Assembly (NCBI GenBank): GCA_023392595.1
Contig: JAEVYU010000012.1
Coordinates: forward strand, 218,746 to 282,745
Source: Bacillota bacterium
GTDB lineage: Bacteria; Bacillota; UBA4882; UBA8346
Direction: 5' to 3'
Length of the DNA: 64,000 nucleotides
Positions 45,029 through 54,592 of this stretch are shown here, in pieces (positions within the stretch are counted from its first letter, which is position 1; every line of letters starts with the position of its first letter). The notes beneath the pieces were generated by a model that was given only the letters and a program-made list of their open reading frames with translations, was not told where the DNA came from and did no database searches. Both the position numbers and the translations under genes were made by a program.

Positions 45029-45868
45029 TTATCCTTTGACCGAACCACTCCCCAAGCCTTGAATCAGGTATTTCTGAACATAGGCGAATAAAAGCACTGC
45101 CGGAACCAGTCCGATTACGCTTCCTGCGGCTAGGGATGCATATTGGACATCATACTCGCCAATCATAAATTTAAGGCCCACCGGAATCGTAAAGAATTTA
45201 CTGGATGTTATAAAAGTAAAGGCTGCAATGAATTCATTCCAGCAACCGATGAATGCAAAGGCGGCCGTGGCAACCAAACCTGGCAATACCAACGGCAAAA
45301 TAATTTTAAAAATAATTTCCGTCCGGGTTGCCCCATCAACCATCGCCGCTTCATCGATCTGTTTAGGAATATTGCCGATAAATCCTTTCATCAACAATGT
45401 ATTAAATGGCACCTGCATGGCTACATAAAAAATAATCAATGAAAACGGAGTATTGATTAAACCGACCACTTTGAAGGTTAAAAATAACGGAATCAAGAAA
45501 ATCACTGCCGGTAACAGCTGGGTACAAAGCAAAATAATCATAAAAAACCGTTTTCCTTTAAAATCAAAGCGGGTTAAGGCATAACCGTTCAAAACCGAAA
45601 GCAGAATGATAGTTACGACCGAAATTGAAGAAACAAATAAACTATTGATAAAATAAACCGAAAAATGACTTACTTTCCAAACCTGGACATAATTGATAAA
45701 GGTAGCCGGATGCGGAATATATTGAAGAACAGGGTTCAAAACATCCTTCTCATACTTTAACGAAGTTGATAGTGTCCATAGAAAAGGAATCAATATAAAT
45801 GCCAACATTAAAATCAGCGGTAAATAAAACAGTCCGGTCTCGGTCGTGATTTTTCGTATCCTATTCAT
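45029..45868 (-). CDS. Carbohydrate ABC permease (MalG type)
   Basis: 279 residues from the ATG of MNRIRKI (GGAGG 7 nt upstream). Six membrane helices and the EAA loop DEAAMVDGATRTEIIFKIILPLVLP that contacts the ATPase; ends QGLGSGSVKG, as MalG-type proteins do. Forms the inner-membrane channel with the permease encoded upstream; the genes overlap by 8 bp. Confidence 0.94.
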   Translation of the reverse strand: MNRIRKITTETGLFYLPLILMLAFILIPFLWTLSTSLKYEKDVLNPVLQYIPHPATFINYVQVWKVSHFSVYFINSLFVSSISVVTIILLSVLNGYALTRFDFKGKRFFMIILLCTQLLPAVIFLIPLFLTFKVVGLINTPFSLIIFYVAMQVPFNTLLMKGFIGNIPKQIDEAAMVDGATRTEIIFKIILPLVLPGLVATAAFAFIGCWNEFIAAFTFITSSKFFTIPVGLKFMIGEYDVQYASLAAGSVIGLVPAVLLFAYVQKYLIQGLGSGSVKG

Positions 45869-46796
45869 CAATACTCCTCCCAAACTTGTTCATCGCCAAA
45901 TAGGAAATTGTGAAAAGCATCAGGATTACAAAGATAAACACGGCCAGTGCAGATCCATATCCATAATTCCCCTCAATAATGGCAGTTTGCATCATATAAA
46001 TAGGCAGTGTTGTCGTTAGATAAACCGGACCTCCACCGGTCATGGTAAAAATCATATCGATATTATTGAACTCCCAGATTGCCCTCATCAGCGTTGAAAA
46101 AACGAGGGCTTCTTTCAGGAATGGTAAAGTAATCCAAAAGAACTGGCGTACCGGACCACAACCGTCCACTTTGGCCGACTCGTAGATTTCCACCGGGATG
46201 GTTTGAAGGGCTGCCAGCAAAGTAATAGCGAAAAAAGGAATCCCCCGCCAAAGCTCAGCTAAAATGACTGACCCAAAAACCGTATTCGGATTAGCTAACC
46301 AAGCTACGTTACTATGAATGATTCCCAACCTGCGAAGCAGGTCGTTCAATAAGCCGATATGTTGATTAAAAATCAGCAGCCACAACATTGTGGTCAGGAC
46401 TCCGGAAACCGCCCAGGGAATAAACATCGTGGCCCTTGCCAGTCCCCGGCCTTTAAAAGTCCGGTTTAACAACAACGCGACAATCATTCCGAATACCAAT
46501 TGGCAAACTACCTCTATGACAACCCATTGGATTGTCACCGGAATCGAGTGCCAAAACACCGAGTCACCGCCGATAATGTCCAAAAAATTCTTTAGTCCGA
46601 TAAAACCGCGACCATACAATGAAGTCATTGAATAATTTTGTAAACTTAACTTGAACACGCTGAATAAAGGAACAAACATCAAAAGCGCGATCAATAATAA
46701 TGACGGGGCAATGAGCAGGTATGGATAAACCCGGTCATTTCCAAAAAATTTAGGTTTTCCCCTTTGAGAGGAAACGGCGGTCGTTGACCTATTCAT
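45861..46796 (-). CDS. Carbohydrate ABC permease (MalF/UgpA type)
   Basis: 311 residues from MNRSTTAVS (AAAGGA upstream; the frame is open 30 nt further). Six membrane helices, with PYLLIAPSLLLIALLMFVPLF at the start and the EAA loop YESAKVDGCGPVRQFFWITLPFL. Second half of the importer heterodimer for the first sugar locus. Confidence 0.94.
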   Translation of the reverse strand: MNRSTTAVSSQRGKPKFFGNDRVYPYLLIAPSLLLIALLMFVPLFSVFKLSLQNYSMTSLYGRGFIGLKNFLDIIGGDSVFWHSIPVTIQWVVIEVVCQLVFGMIVALLLNRTFKGRGLARATMFIPWAVSGVLTTMLWLLIFNQHIGLLNDLLRRLGIIHSNVAWLANPNTVFGSVILAELWRGIPFFAITLLAALQTIPVEIYESAKVDGCGPVRQFFWITLPFLKEALVFSTLMRAIWEFNNIDMIFTMTGGGPVYLTTTLPIYMMQTAIIEGNYGYGSALAVFIFVILMLFTISYLAMNKFGRSIDE

Positions 46797-47003
46797 CTTG
46801 CAGTCCTTTCTTACCACGGAATTCAATACATTCTATCTTTAATTGGGGGAAAGCCGACGATACTTTTGATTTGATTCATCGTTCATCTTAATTTAACTTT
46901 TAAAGGAGAAATTTGTAATAAGAATTTTTTAACGATGTGTTTGATATTTTAAAAAAGAGGGAAGCGAGGAATTTTAACCCGGTTGTGACAGGGGTGGTGG
47001 ATT

Positions 47004-48257
47004 TTAAGATTCATTTTCCGGATGGCAGTGGTTTTTAAACTCAGTGGGGGTCAATCCGGTATATTTTTTAAATAAAACACTGAAATATTGCGGATTGGAA
47101 TAGCCTGTTTTTTCAGCCACTTCATACGTCAGAAGGTTGGTTTTAGCCAACAGGTCCCGGGCCTTATCCATCCGCAGCCCAACCAGATAATCGCTGAAAT
47201 TCACCTTGTGGTATTTCTTAAATATTGTACTGATATAGGCTGGACAAATATTGATTTCTTTGGCTAATTTGGCGAGAGTAAGATCCGTCTCCCCGAAATG
47301 AATTTTGACATAATCCAGAATTTTTCGTAATCGTTGTTGGTTTTCGGTTTCGCCAATCCGCTGAAAATAGGTTATTCCCGCTTCACCTAAAGAATTTTGA
47401 ATTTCAAAAGCAGCGAGTGCTTCCTGATAAGGTTGACTCATTTTCGATAGCTCTTCACAGCCTTCACCCACTCCTACCCAGGTTTGATGTCCCGGATAAT
47501 ATTCCGACAGCTGTCGATAGAGATCCTTTGAAAGCGGCTCCAGGTAAACAGCAGGAGATATCCCTTCCTCCGAATCGCCGAAAACGACCACGATTTTCTT
47601 TTCAATCCGGACAAGTTCCCAAGAAGCTTTCGTGGCAAAAAGTAGTTTTTGACAAAAGTCGGCTGAAGAATCGCTCAAAATCGCCTTTTGGCCTTCTTTT
47701 GGCTCTACCGCCAATACGATCACCATAAACTGCTTCCCCAATAATTTGATATTCCCGTTATCCATGAACACGGGTGGATTCGGATTCGCTTCCTCCGCCA
47801 CCAGCAGCTCACGCAGAAATTTCTCTTTCAGGATTTGTTGGCTTCTATCCACTATCCCTTGAAGTTGATGCTCCTTTTGCCATTCAATGTTCGCTTTTAA
47901 TGCGGCCTGGAGGATTTCGTCATTTTCAGCATATTTCAGGATATAGTCCGTTGCTTTAAGGGCCAAGGCTTTCTTCGCATATTCAAACTCATCGTATCCG
48001 GTTAGAAAAACTACTTTCACCGTTGGCTCTACCGCCTTAATCGCCTCCGCCATTTCCAGGCCGTCCATAAAAGGCATCCGGATATCGGATAGAATCAGGC
48101 AGGGTTTATACTCAAGCGCCAGTTGTAACCCTTCCTTCCCGTTACGGGCAGTGGCAATAACCTTCAAACCGTTTTCTTCCCAAGGAATATTGCGAACCAG
48201 TCCTTCCCGGATAATTTCATCATCATCAACAATCATTAGTGTTCCGGCTTGATTCAT
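47004..48257 (-). CDS. YesN-type response regulator with AraC HTH
   Basis: 417 residues. Receiver domain (about 1-125): acidic VDDDE, phosphoacceptor Asp in LILSDIRMPFMDG, Lys in DYILKYAEN. A middle region of about 170 residues is followed by a C-terminal AraC/XylS DNA-binding domain (KLAKEINICPAYISTIFKKYHKVNFSDYL, then YEVAEKTGYSNPQYFSVLFKKYTGLTPTEF). It should activate the importer and GH43 genes downstream. The ATG at 48257 is 8 nt after GGAGG; a TTG one codon earlier is less likely. It overlaps the kinase gene by 32 bp. Confidence 0.94.
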   Translation of the reverse strand: MNQAGTLMIVDDDEIIREGLVRNIPWEENGLKVIATARNGKEGLQLALEYKPCLILSDIRMPFMDGLEMAEAIKAVEPTVKVVFLTGYDEFEYAKKALALKATDYILKYAENDEILQAALKANIEWQKEHQLQGIVDRSQQILKEKFLRELLVAEEANPNPPVFMDNGNIKLLGKQFMVIVLAVEPKEGQKAILSDSSADFCQKLLFATKASWELVRIEKKIVVVFGDSEEGISPAVYLEPLSKDLYRQLSEYYPGHQTWVGVGEGCEELSKMSQPYQEALAAFEIQNSLGEAGITYFQRIGETENQQRLRKILDYVKIHFGETDLTLAKLAKEINICPAYISTIFKKYHKVNFSDYLVGLRMDKARDLLAKTNLLTYEVAEKTGYSNPQYFSVLFKKYTGLTPTEFKNHCHPENES

Positions 48258-50073
48258 CAATCTTTCCTCCTTGCGATAAGGATTCTTGAAAAGGCAACCG
48301 CACGAGAATGCGGGTAAAACCCCCTTCTTCGCTGCTGATCGTCAGCCTATATCCCCTGCCAAAATGCAACCGCAACCGCTCATTTACGTTCCTCAGTCCA
48401 AAAGTCAGCGGATTTTCGGTGATATTTTCAGCATCAAGGGATTGACGGAGCTGTTCCAAACGGGAGCGTTCGATGCCAGCCCCATCATCATAAACCTCAA
48501 TAACAGCATCCTCTCCAACACGGTAGCCGGAGACCCGGAGCAATCCTTTGGTGGGTTTATTTTTAATACCATGATAGACTGAATTCTCAACCAGGGGTTG
48601 CAGCGTTAATTTAATGATTTTGCAATTCAGTATTTCTTCATGGATTAAAAACTCAAAATCAAAATCCTGACTATACCGCATCTGAAGGATTAACAAATAA
48701 TTCCGGATATGCTCAATTTCTTCGGCGATCGTAATGATTTCCTTACCCCTGCTGATACCGATCATAAAGAATTTGGTCAATGCTCCTACCATTTTAACTG
48801 CCTGTTTATTTTGATTCATCTCAATCAAATGCCTGATAGAACCTAGTGTATTATACAAAAAATGGGGGTTAATTTGGGATTGCAAGGCCAAAAGCTCGAT
48901 TTGACGTTTTTTCTCCTGTTCTTCCCGGATTTCCTGTAATAACTGTTTCACCTTATTGACCAAACTCGTTAACCCCTTGGCCAAAACTCCCATTTCATTC
49001 TGCTCGGTAATTTCAAATTGGGTCTCAAAATCTCCGGATTCAACCCGTTTGACCTGTTCGGAAAGATAGCGCACCGAGGTGGCGATACTGCCGGCAAAAA
49101 TGGTTGCCAGAGTGATGGAAATACAACTCAGTATGATAATGATCCCCAGGGATGTACCTCTAATCCGGCCGGCCTGAGCCAAAAGATCCCGTTCCGGGAC
49201 GACGGCTGCCAGTCTCCATTGATTGATGGAAAGGGTATTATAAACAATAAATAACTTCTCGCCATGGTAGTTCCTCCAATCAAAGGCGCCACTATCCGCA
49301 GAGCTTTTCCGGATCCGGGCCAAATCTTTATCACTTAGGCGATACCGGGGATTGATTTTCTTCGATACCAAAATGCCTTTGGGGCTTATTAACGCGATGT
49401 ATCCATGGGTACTGCCCCTGACATTGCGCATAATTTCTAAAAAATGGTCACTTTTTAAATTGAAGACAATCAGCCCTTTGACCTTGGAAACCGGCGTGCC
49501 AATGACTTTTAAACAACTGATAACCCGGCGTTTTTCATAAGTCTTAAAAATCGGGTCCGGATGGTCATTGACCCAATAATATCCTTTATCAGAACCCCTG
49601 TATTTGCGGAGCCAATCATCGAGCCTTATTCCCACCTTTGTCGGGATGGCATCATTCAGCAGTTGAAACTCATGACCATTATTAAAATAAATATAGATGG
49701 AATCAATCATTTTGGGATAATTGCGGTAAATTTCATTTAACCGGTCATTTAACTGAATCAGGTCGACATATTTGCGATCGGGCTCACTGGAGTATAGATT
49801 GAGTACCATATCTTGAACCGCCTGATGATTTTCAGTATTATACAACTGTTCAAACATGGTGGAAAATCGATCATTCAACAACAGGTTGGTTTGATAGGTG
49901 GTGTCTTTCAATAAATAATAGGCATTGTCCCGTAGCTGTTTCTCGGTGAAAAGATAGGAAAAAACCCCCGTCAGCAATACTGAACAAAAGATAAGCGGTA
50001 AAAAGAAGCAAAGTAACTTAACCTTAAGGGGCCGATTGGAGATAAATCGGGATACCTTCCGGATAATATTCAT
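48226..50073 (-). CDS. YesM-type sensor histidine kinase
   Basis: 615 residues. TM1 about 18-40; a dCache-like sensor domain exposed outside the inner membrane (about 45-290); TM2 about 295-318; HAMP about 320-370 (ARSIATSVRYLSEQVKRVESGDFETQFEI region). The His kinase core has the phosphoacceptor in SQINPHFLYNTLGSIRHL and the ATP-binding N box LQPLVENSVYHGI and DDGAGI. It probably senses a sugar or a sugar-loaded binding protein. GGGGGGTAA precedes the ATG. Partner of the overlapping response regulator. Confidence 0.94.
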   Translation of the reverse strand: MNIIRKVSRFISNRPLKVKLLCFFLPLIFCSVLLTGVFSYLFTEKQLRDNAYYLLKDTTYQTNLLLNDRFSTMFEQLYNTENHQAVQDMVLNLYSSEPDRKYVDLIQLNDRLNEIYRNYPKMIDSIYIYFNNGHEFQLLNDAIPTKVGIRLDDWLRKYRGSDKGYYWVNDHPDPIFKTYEKRRVISCLKVIGTPVSKVKGLIVFNLKSDHFLEIMRNVRGSTHGYIALISPKGILVSKKINPRYRLSDKDLARIRKSSADSGAFDWRNYHGEKLFIVYNTLSINQWRLAAVVPERDLLAQAGRIRGTSLGIIIILSCISITLATIFAGSIATSVRYLSEQVKRVESGDFETQFEITEQNEMGVLAKGLTSLVNKVKQLLQEIREEQEKKRQIELLALQSQINPHFLYNTLGSIRHLIEMNQNKQAVKMVGALTKFFMIGISRGKEIITIAEEIEHIRNYLLILQMRYSQDFDFEFLIHEEILNCKIIKLTLQPLVENSVYHGIKNKPTKGLLRVSGYRVGEDAVIEVYDDGAGIERSRLEQLRQSLDAENITENPLTFGLRNVNERLRLHFGRGYRLTISSEEGGFTRILVRLPFQESLSQGGKIDESSRNTNDC

Positions 50074-50214
50074 ATTTTTACCCCCCTAGGCCGTAGCATT
50101 AAGCCACTTTATATGCTTCGATTTGATTACCGGAATTCCTTTTTATCGATTATCGATTGAACATTCATCGTTACCCTCCCTCTCGAATTTTTCCTATCAA
50201 CAGACCTTCTTGGC

Positions 50215-51444
50215 TCATTTTTGGCCTGATTCCATGTTGGGCTTCCCCGCTTCGATCAGCACTTTATTAGCCCCCATGAAAAGCCCCTGAACCAGCAGGA
50301 GCAATCCTGTTCCAATCAACAGCCATTCGATTTTGACGAAGTCGGCTACCGGGCCGAACACCAGCATTCCCAAAGGCATCATACTGCTTGCGATCATGCT
50401 CATGACCCCGAATACCCGCCCCAAGAAAGCTTCTTCCACTTTCTGTTGGAGTAAAACCGTAGCCGGTGTGTTGAAAATCGGCATCACCAGCCCAATCAAG
50501 GCCATGAATCCCAAATACAGCCAAAAATTAGGAGTCAAACCTAACGCAAAAGTCGAAAAACCGATCACCATGTTGGATAAGACCATGGTATGAACCTTAT
50601 TCTTAAAACCGCCCCAGGAAGCCATGATAATTCCGCCAACCATCATTCCTGCCGAAAAAATAATTTCAATGGCGGAAAGTCGCCAGACATCCGGGCCAAA
50701 GCTGCGGGTAACCTGCAACGGCGTTAAAAAAGCGACCGGTGCGGCGAGAATAAAGAAAACAACATTGAACAGAAAAAACGTTCTCACATAGTCGTGCTTT
50801 TTGATATAAACGAGTCCCTCGCGCAAATCCTCAAAATAACCGGCCGTTTGTCCAGTAAGGGCTTTGGTGTGGGCCGGGACATGTAAAAACAAGAGTAAAA
50901 CCGATACCGCAATGGCTGCCGTCACCACATCGATGAAAAAGATGGCTTCAATAGAGGCCAGCGTCAACAAAGCGGCGCTTAACATCGGAGATACCAGCAT
51001 CATCAGTGATTGAATACTGCTGTTGATGGCATTTACTTTGGTAAGCCTATCTTGGGGTACTAACTGCGGCAGAAAGGCCCCCACCGCCGGCATCTGAACC
51101 GCCGCCCCGAAGGAACGGATGATCGACGCTACAAAAAGCAACCATAACGCGTTATATCCCGTAAGGAACAGGATGGCTAAAATAAGGGTCGCCGCCGCGA
51201 TCAGCGAGTCCGACAAAGCAATCAATGTTCTACGGTGATAGCGGTCCGCCCACACTCCTGCAAAGGGAGCCAAAAAAAAGGTCGGCAGAAAGCCGCAAAT
51301 AATGGCCAGTGTCATCATCATGCCGGACTGAGTTTTTAACGTGATATACCAGGTAATCGCATGTTGGACTAATGCCGAGCCAAAGAGGGAAATTGCCTGG
51401 CTCACCATAAAGAGAATCGTGTTTTTTTTCCAATTTTGATCCAT
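50215..51444 (-). CDS. MFS exporter, macrolide-efflux-like (MefA type)
   Basis: 409 residues, 12 helices. VSQAISLFGSALVQHAITWYI in helix 1 and GVWADRYHRRTLIALSD in the 2-3 loop are typical of MFS_3 efflux proteins, similar in type to the exporter at 4570. GGAGAACA precedes the ATG. It lies between two carbohydrate loci but is cut off from the GH2 operon by two terminator-like hairpins. Substrate unknown. Confidence 0.85.
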   Translation of the reverse strand: MDQNWKKNTILFMVSQAISLFGSALVQHAITWYITLKTQSGMMMTLAIICGFLPTFFLAPFAGVWADRYHRRTLIALSDSLIAAATLILAILFLTGYNALWLLFVASIIRSFGAAVQMPAVGAFLPQLVPQDRLTKVNAINSSIQSLMMLVSPMLSAALLTLASIEAIFFIDVVTAAIAVSVLLLFLHVPAHTKALTGQTAGYFEDLREGLVYIKKHDYVRTFFLFNVVFFILAAPVAFLTPLQVTRSFGPDVWRLSAIEIIFSAGMMVGGIIMASWGGFKNKVHTMVLSNMVIGFSTFALGLTPNFWLYLGFMALIGLVMPIFNTPATVLLQQKVEEAFLGRVFGVMSMIASSMMPLGMLVFGPVADFVKIEWLLIGTGLLLLVQGLFMGANKVLIEAGKPNMESGQK

Positions 51445-51519
51445 ATCTCTGTTCTCCGATCCGTGTTTATTTTCTTATAAAATCCTTTTAATTTGCCCGC
51501 CCACTGGGGTTCAGGCAAT

Positions 51520-51560
51520 AAAAAAGCAGACCATCATCCGCCAAACAGGCTTTGGTCTGC
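51520..51560 (-). terminator. Terminator in the leader of the MFS gene
   Basis: 7-bp stem GCAGACC/GGTCTGC (arms 51526-51532 and 51554-51560) with an inner GCC/GGC pair in the loop, followed on the minus strand by six T. It is 75 bp upstream of the MFS start, so it could be an attenuator for that gene or the end of the GH2 operon. Confidence 0.7.
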
Positions 51561-51655
51561 GCATATTTACGAATAGAAGAACACTAAATAAAGAAGGGTT
51601 CCGTTTCTGGATTTACGTCTTTATTCCATGATTTATTCGCAAAAACAAGCACAAC

Positions 51656-51681
51656 AAAAAAGCCCGCTTGGGTGAAAGGGC
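51656..51681 (-). terminator. Second terminator-like hairpin downstream of GH2
   Basis: Short stem GCCC/GGGC (51662-51665 and 51678-51681) followed by six T on the minus strand. A competing stem using GGGT/ACCC next to it could form instead, giving an attenuator-like switch. Weak stem, moderate support. Confidence 0.4.
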
Positions 51682-51952
51682 ATAACCCTAGCTTTTTCAC
51701 TGTAAGCCTATCTTAAACGAATAAAATGCATGAAACCCCCATCTTCCTACTGCACTGATATATTGATTATGGCATAAAAGGCCGGATTTTTCAAGACCAG
51801 GATTCCTCGCCTCGACAGCGGATTTAACGGACTTACGAATTCCTCTCCTTTTATCACGGAAACAATTCTTTCTCTCATTCAATGAATTCATTCCGTCACA
51901 AAAATCATTCTTTCTGTCATCCAATGAATTCATTCATAGGAAGGTGGCTTTC

Positions 51953-53746
51953 TCAAAATGTATTCAACCGCTTGATGATTTCCGGAGAAATTTTCGGTTT
52001 TCTTTCAAAGGTCAATAAACCATTTTTCTCATGCTCCACATCGGTCAGTTGGGTGTAACAATATCCACAAAAGTACTGATTTTTTTGAATGGCTTGGAAC
52101 AAATCTGTCAAGCGCTGAATAAATTCTTCCTCATTCTTGACGCCGCTGCCGTAGCCCCAACCTTCGACGCCTGAAAAAGCAATTCCGCCGAATTCGCTGA
52201 TCAGCACCGGCTGGTTATTGTATTGATAGCCTCTTGCAAAGATATACCTGGGAAACATGGTGGAAGGGGCTCCCGCCAAGACCCGGTCCTGGTTGGAATA
52301 AACCTCGGAGAGTTTCTTCCCGTCCTGTTCATAATCGTGAATCGTGCAGATATCGGTATCCGTGTGCTCCCAGCCGTCATTATCAATGACAGGCCGCGTT
52401 TTGTCCAATGTTTGGGTCAAATAGTAAATGCTTTTCACGGCGGTCTGTTGCTCTAAACTGTGCTGCAATTCCGTAACTCCCCATGATTCGTTAAAGGGGA
52501 CCCAGGTTACAACGGAAGGATGGTTAAAGTCCCGCTTGATGATTTCGGGCCATTCTTGGATAAAATGCCGGATAGAGCTATCGCCATATTGATAGAAGGA
52601 AGGCATCTCCTCCCAAACAATAAGGCCCAGGCGATCACACCAGTACAAGAACAAGGGTTCTTCAATCTTTTGATGTTTGCGGACCCCATTAAAACCCATT
52701 TGCTTCACGACTTCAATATCATTTTTGAGCGCCTCTTCATTTTCAGCCGTAATCCAACCCTTATCGTAATAACCCTGATCCAAGATTAGTTTCTGATAAT
52801 AGGGTATATTATTCAACAGAAAACGGTTGCCTTCGCGCGACACTTTCCGCATGCCGAAGTAGCTTTGGACCCGGTCCAAACATTTTTCCCGCTCCCATAC
52901 TTTCAATTCGATATCGTACAAATTGGGGGTTTCCGGGCTCCACAAGCGAATACCGTTCCATTCGAAGCGGGGGCTTTCCATATTGATTTCCAACTTTACC
53001 GTTTTCCCGCCAATCGTTTGTTTTAAGGAGCAAATGGCCTCACTTTGAAAGCCAATATCGATACTGAGCTCCTGATTTTCGCTAAAACGGTTAAAGTCGA
53101 CCTCCAAAGCGACTTTACGCTGGTCGATATCAGGTATTATTTTAAAACTTTCGATATACGTCTCTTCAACCGCCTCCAGCCACACGGTCTGCCATATTCC
53201 GCTAAACCCTTTATACCAGCACCCAAACGGTTCCGCCATCCACATTTGTTTACCCCGGGGCTGATTTTTGTCAAAATGTTGATCCTCAACTTTCAGGACG
53301 ATGGTATTCACACTTTGCAGATTTTCGGTAATATCAAAAGTAAAGGATGAATATCCCCCGCTATGATTGCCTATATAACACCCGTTAACCCACAGCTTGG
53401 TGTAAAAATCAACCGCCCCGAATTTTAACAAAATCCTTTTACCCATCCACTGCGCAGGGAACTCAAATTGCCGCCGATACCAAAGAACATGATGGATTTC
53501 TTTGGAGTCGATCGTGCTTAACTCACTTTGATAGGGAAATGGCACATTGATCTGGCGGCTAAAATCCTTATTGCCATACCACTTTTCTTTTTCGCCGCAA
53601 TTCCTGTCATCAAACACAAAGGACCATATTCCGTTTAAATTGAGCCATTCATTTCTCTTAAAGTCAGGACGGGGGTGTTCGCGGCGAGTTTTTGTTGTTG
53701 CCGCTGCCTCTATCGCTATCGTCATCGTGTCGTTTGTCGGGTTCAT
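51953..53746 (-). CDS. Glycoside hydrolase family 2 (beta-galactosidase/beta-glucuronidase type)
   Basis: 597 residues. A jelly-roll N-terminal domain (HPRPDFKRNEWLNLNGIWSFVFDD, a typical GH2 opening), an immunoglobulin-like domain, then the TIM barrel with the acid/base Glu in WVPFNESWG and the nucleophile Glu in PVLISEFGG. No signal peptide, so it works on imported disaccharides. Shorter than LacZ (about 1000 residues) because the C-terminal domains are missing, as in many compact GH2 enzymes. The sugar specificity is undetermined. AAAGGAG is 8 nt before the ATG. Last gene of the second carbohydrate locus. Confidence 0.92.
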   Translation of the reverse strand: MNPTNDTMTIAIEAAATTKTRREHPRPDFKRNEWLNLNGIWSFVFDDRNCGEKEKWYGNKDFSRQINVPFPYQSELSTIDSKEIHHVLWYRRQFEFPAQWMGKRILLKFGAVDFYTKLWVNGCYIGNHSGGYSSFTFDITENLQSVNTIVLKVEDQHFDKNQPRGKQMWMAEPFGCWYKGFSGIWQTVWLEAVEETYIESFKIIPDIDQRKVALEVDFNRFSENQELSIDIGFQSEAICSLKQTIGGKTVKLEINMESPRFEWNGIRLWSPETPNLYDIELKVWEREKCLDRVQSYFGMRKVSREGNRFLLNNIPYYQKLILDQGYYDKGWITAENEEALKNDIEVVKQMGFNGVRKHQKIEEPLFLYWCDRLGLIVWEEMPSFYQYGDSSIRHFIQEWPEIIKRDFNHPSVVTWVPFNESWGVTELQHSLEQQTAVKSIYYLTQTLDKTRPVIDNDGWEHTDTDICTIHDYEQDGKKLSEVYSNQDRVLAGAPSTMFPRYIFARGYQYNNQPVLISEFGGIAFSGVEGWGYGSGVKNEEEFIQRLTDLFQAIQKNQYFCGYCYTQLTDVEHEKNGLLTFERKPKISPEIIKRLNTF

Positions 53747-53763
53747 TGATGGTCTCCTTTTCT

Positions 53764-54576
53764 TTACCCTTTAATACCGGCCATGGATACGCCCTGGACA
53801 ATATGTCTCTGGAGAAGAATGAATACGATCATCGCCGGAATCGTGGCCAATGTCGTCGCCGCCAAAACAGGATTCAAAGTCATGGGAAAACTGGATACAA
53901 ACGTTGGAATTCCGGTGGGAAGCACCATGTTTTCCTGGGATGTAATGCAGATATACGGCCAAATGTAATTGTTCCATGATAAAAGAAAGAAAAAGATGGT
54001 AATGGCATACATCGCGGCCTTGGTTAAAGGCAAGCAGATATTCCACCATAGTTGAAATTTATTGCAACCATCCAGGGTGGCGGCTTCAATATATTCCTCC
54101 GGCACCCCATCCATAAACTGCTTCAATAAAAAGATACCCAAAGGATTGGTTAAGCCGGGTAAGATCAAGCCCCAAATCGAATCGATTAATTTTAGGTGCA
54201 AGGCTGTTTCATATAAGGGTATCAAGATTGCTTCCGTCGGAATCAACAACCCTGACAGGATGAATATGTACATCAAGGTTCTAAGTTTGAATTTGATTTT
54301 AGATAATGCAAATGCCGCCAGTGAACTCACCAGAAGTAATATCACGGTACTGATGGCGGAGATTAAAAAACTGTTATAGGTCCATAACAAAATGGGGGAA
54401 GATTTCAATACATAGAGATAATTTTGCAAGGTTAGATTGTGAAAGTTAAACCATTCTTTGAGCTCTAATACGTATGTTCCTTCCGGCTTGAGTGAAACAG
54501 CCAGCATCCAAGTGAGCGGCAGCAAAAACAGCAAAGCAACCAACCAAGCCAATCCATTCAACCCCAATTTTCGCAT
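53764..54576 (-). CDS. Carbohydrate ABC permease (MalG type)
   Basis: 270 residues. Six helices, EAA loop YIEAATLDGCNKFQLWWNICLPLTK, C-terminus QGVSMAGIKG. It pairs with the next permease in the second sugar importer. The gene lies 17 bp before GH2, and its ribosome site AGGGAGGT precedes the ATG. Confidence 0.94.
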   Translation of the reverse strand: MRKLGLNGLAWLVALLFLLPLTWMLAVSLKPEGTYVLELKEWFNFHNLTLQNYLYVLKSSPILLWTYNSFLISAISTVILLLVSSLAAFALSKIKFKLRTLMYIFILSGLLIPTEAILIPLYETALHLKLIDSIWGLILPGLTNPLGIFLLKQFMDGVPEEYIEAATLDGCNKFQLWWNICLPLTKAAMYAITIFFFLLSWNNYIWPYICITSQENMVLPTGIPTFVSSFPMTLNPVLAATTLATIPAMIVFILLQRHIVQGVSMAGIKG

Positions 54577-54592
54577 TTTCCATATACCTCCC

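Larger units (their letters stand above)
51445..51952. other. 508-bp gap between the GH2 gene and the MFS gene
   Basis: It contains two terminator-like hairpins (annotated separately) and, just after GH2, a pair of near-identical 29-bp direct repeats (51865-51893 and 51907-51935, 2 differences, period 42 bp). These fall in a 78-codon minus frame that repeats MNSL(D/N)(D/E)RKN; it has no ribosome site and I do not call it a gene. Confidence 0.5.

Noticed and set aside
51697..51933. 78-codon ORF with a repeated MNSL(D/N)(D/E)RKN start
   Set aside because: It has no Shine-Dalgarno sequence and its regularity comes from the DNA repeat; kept only as a repeat.
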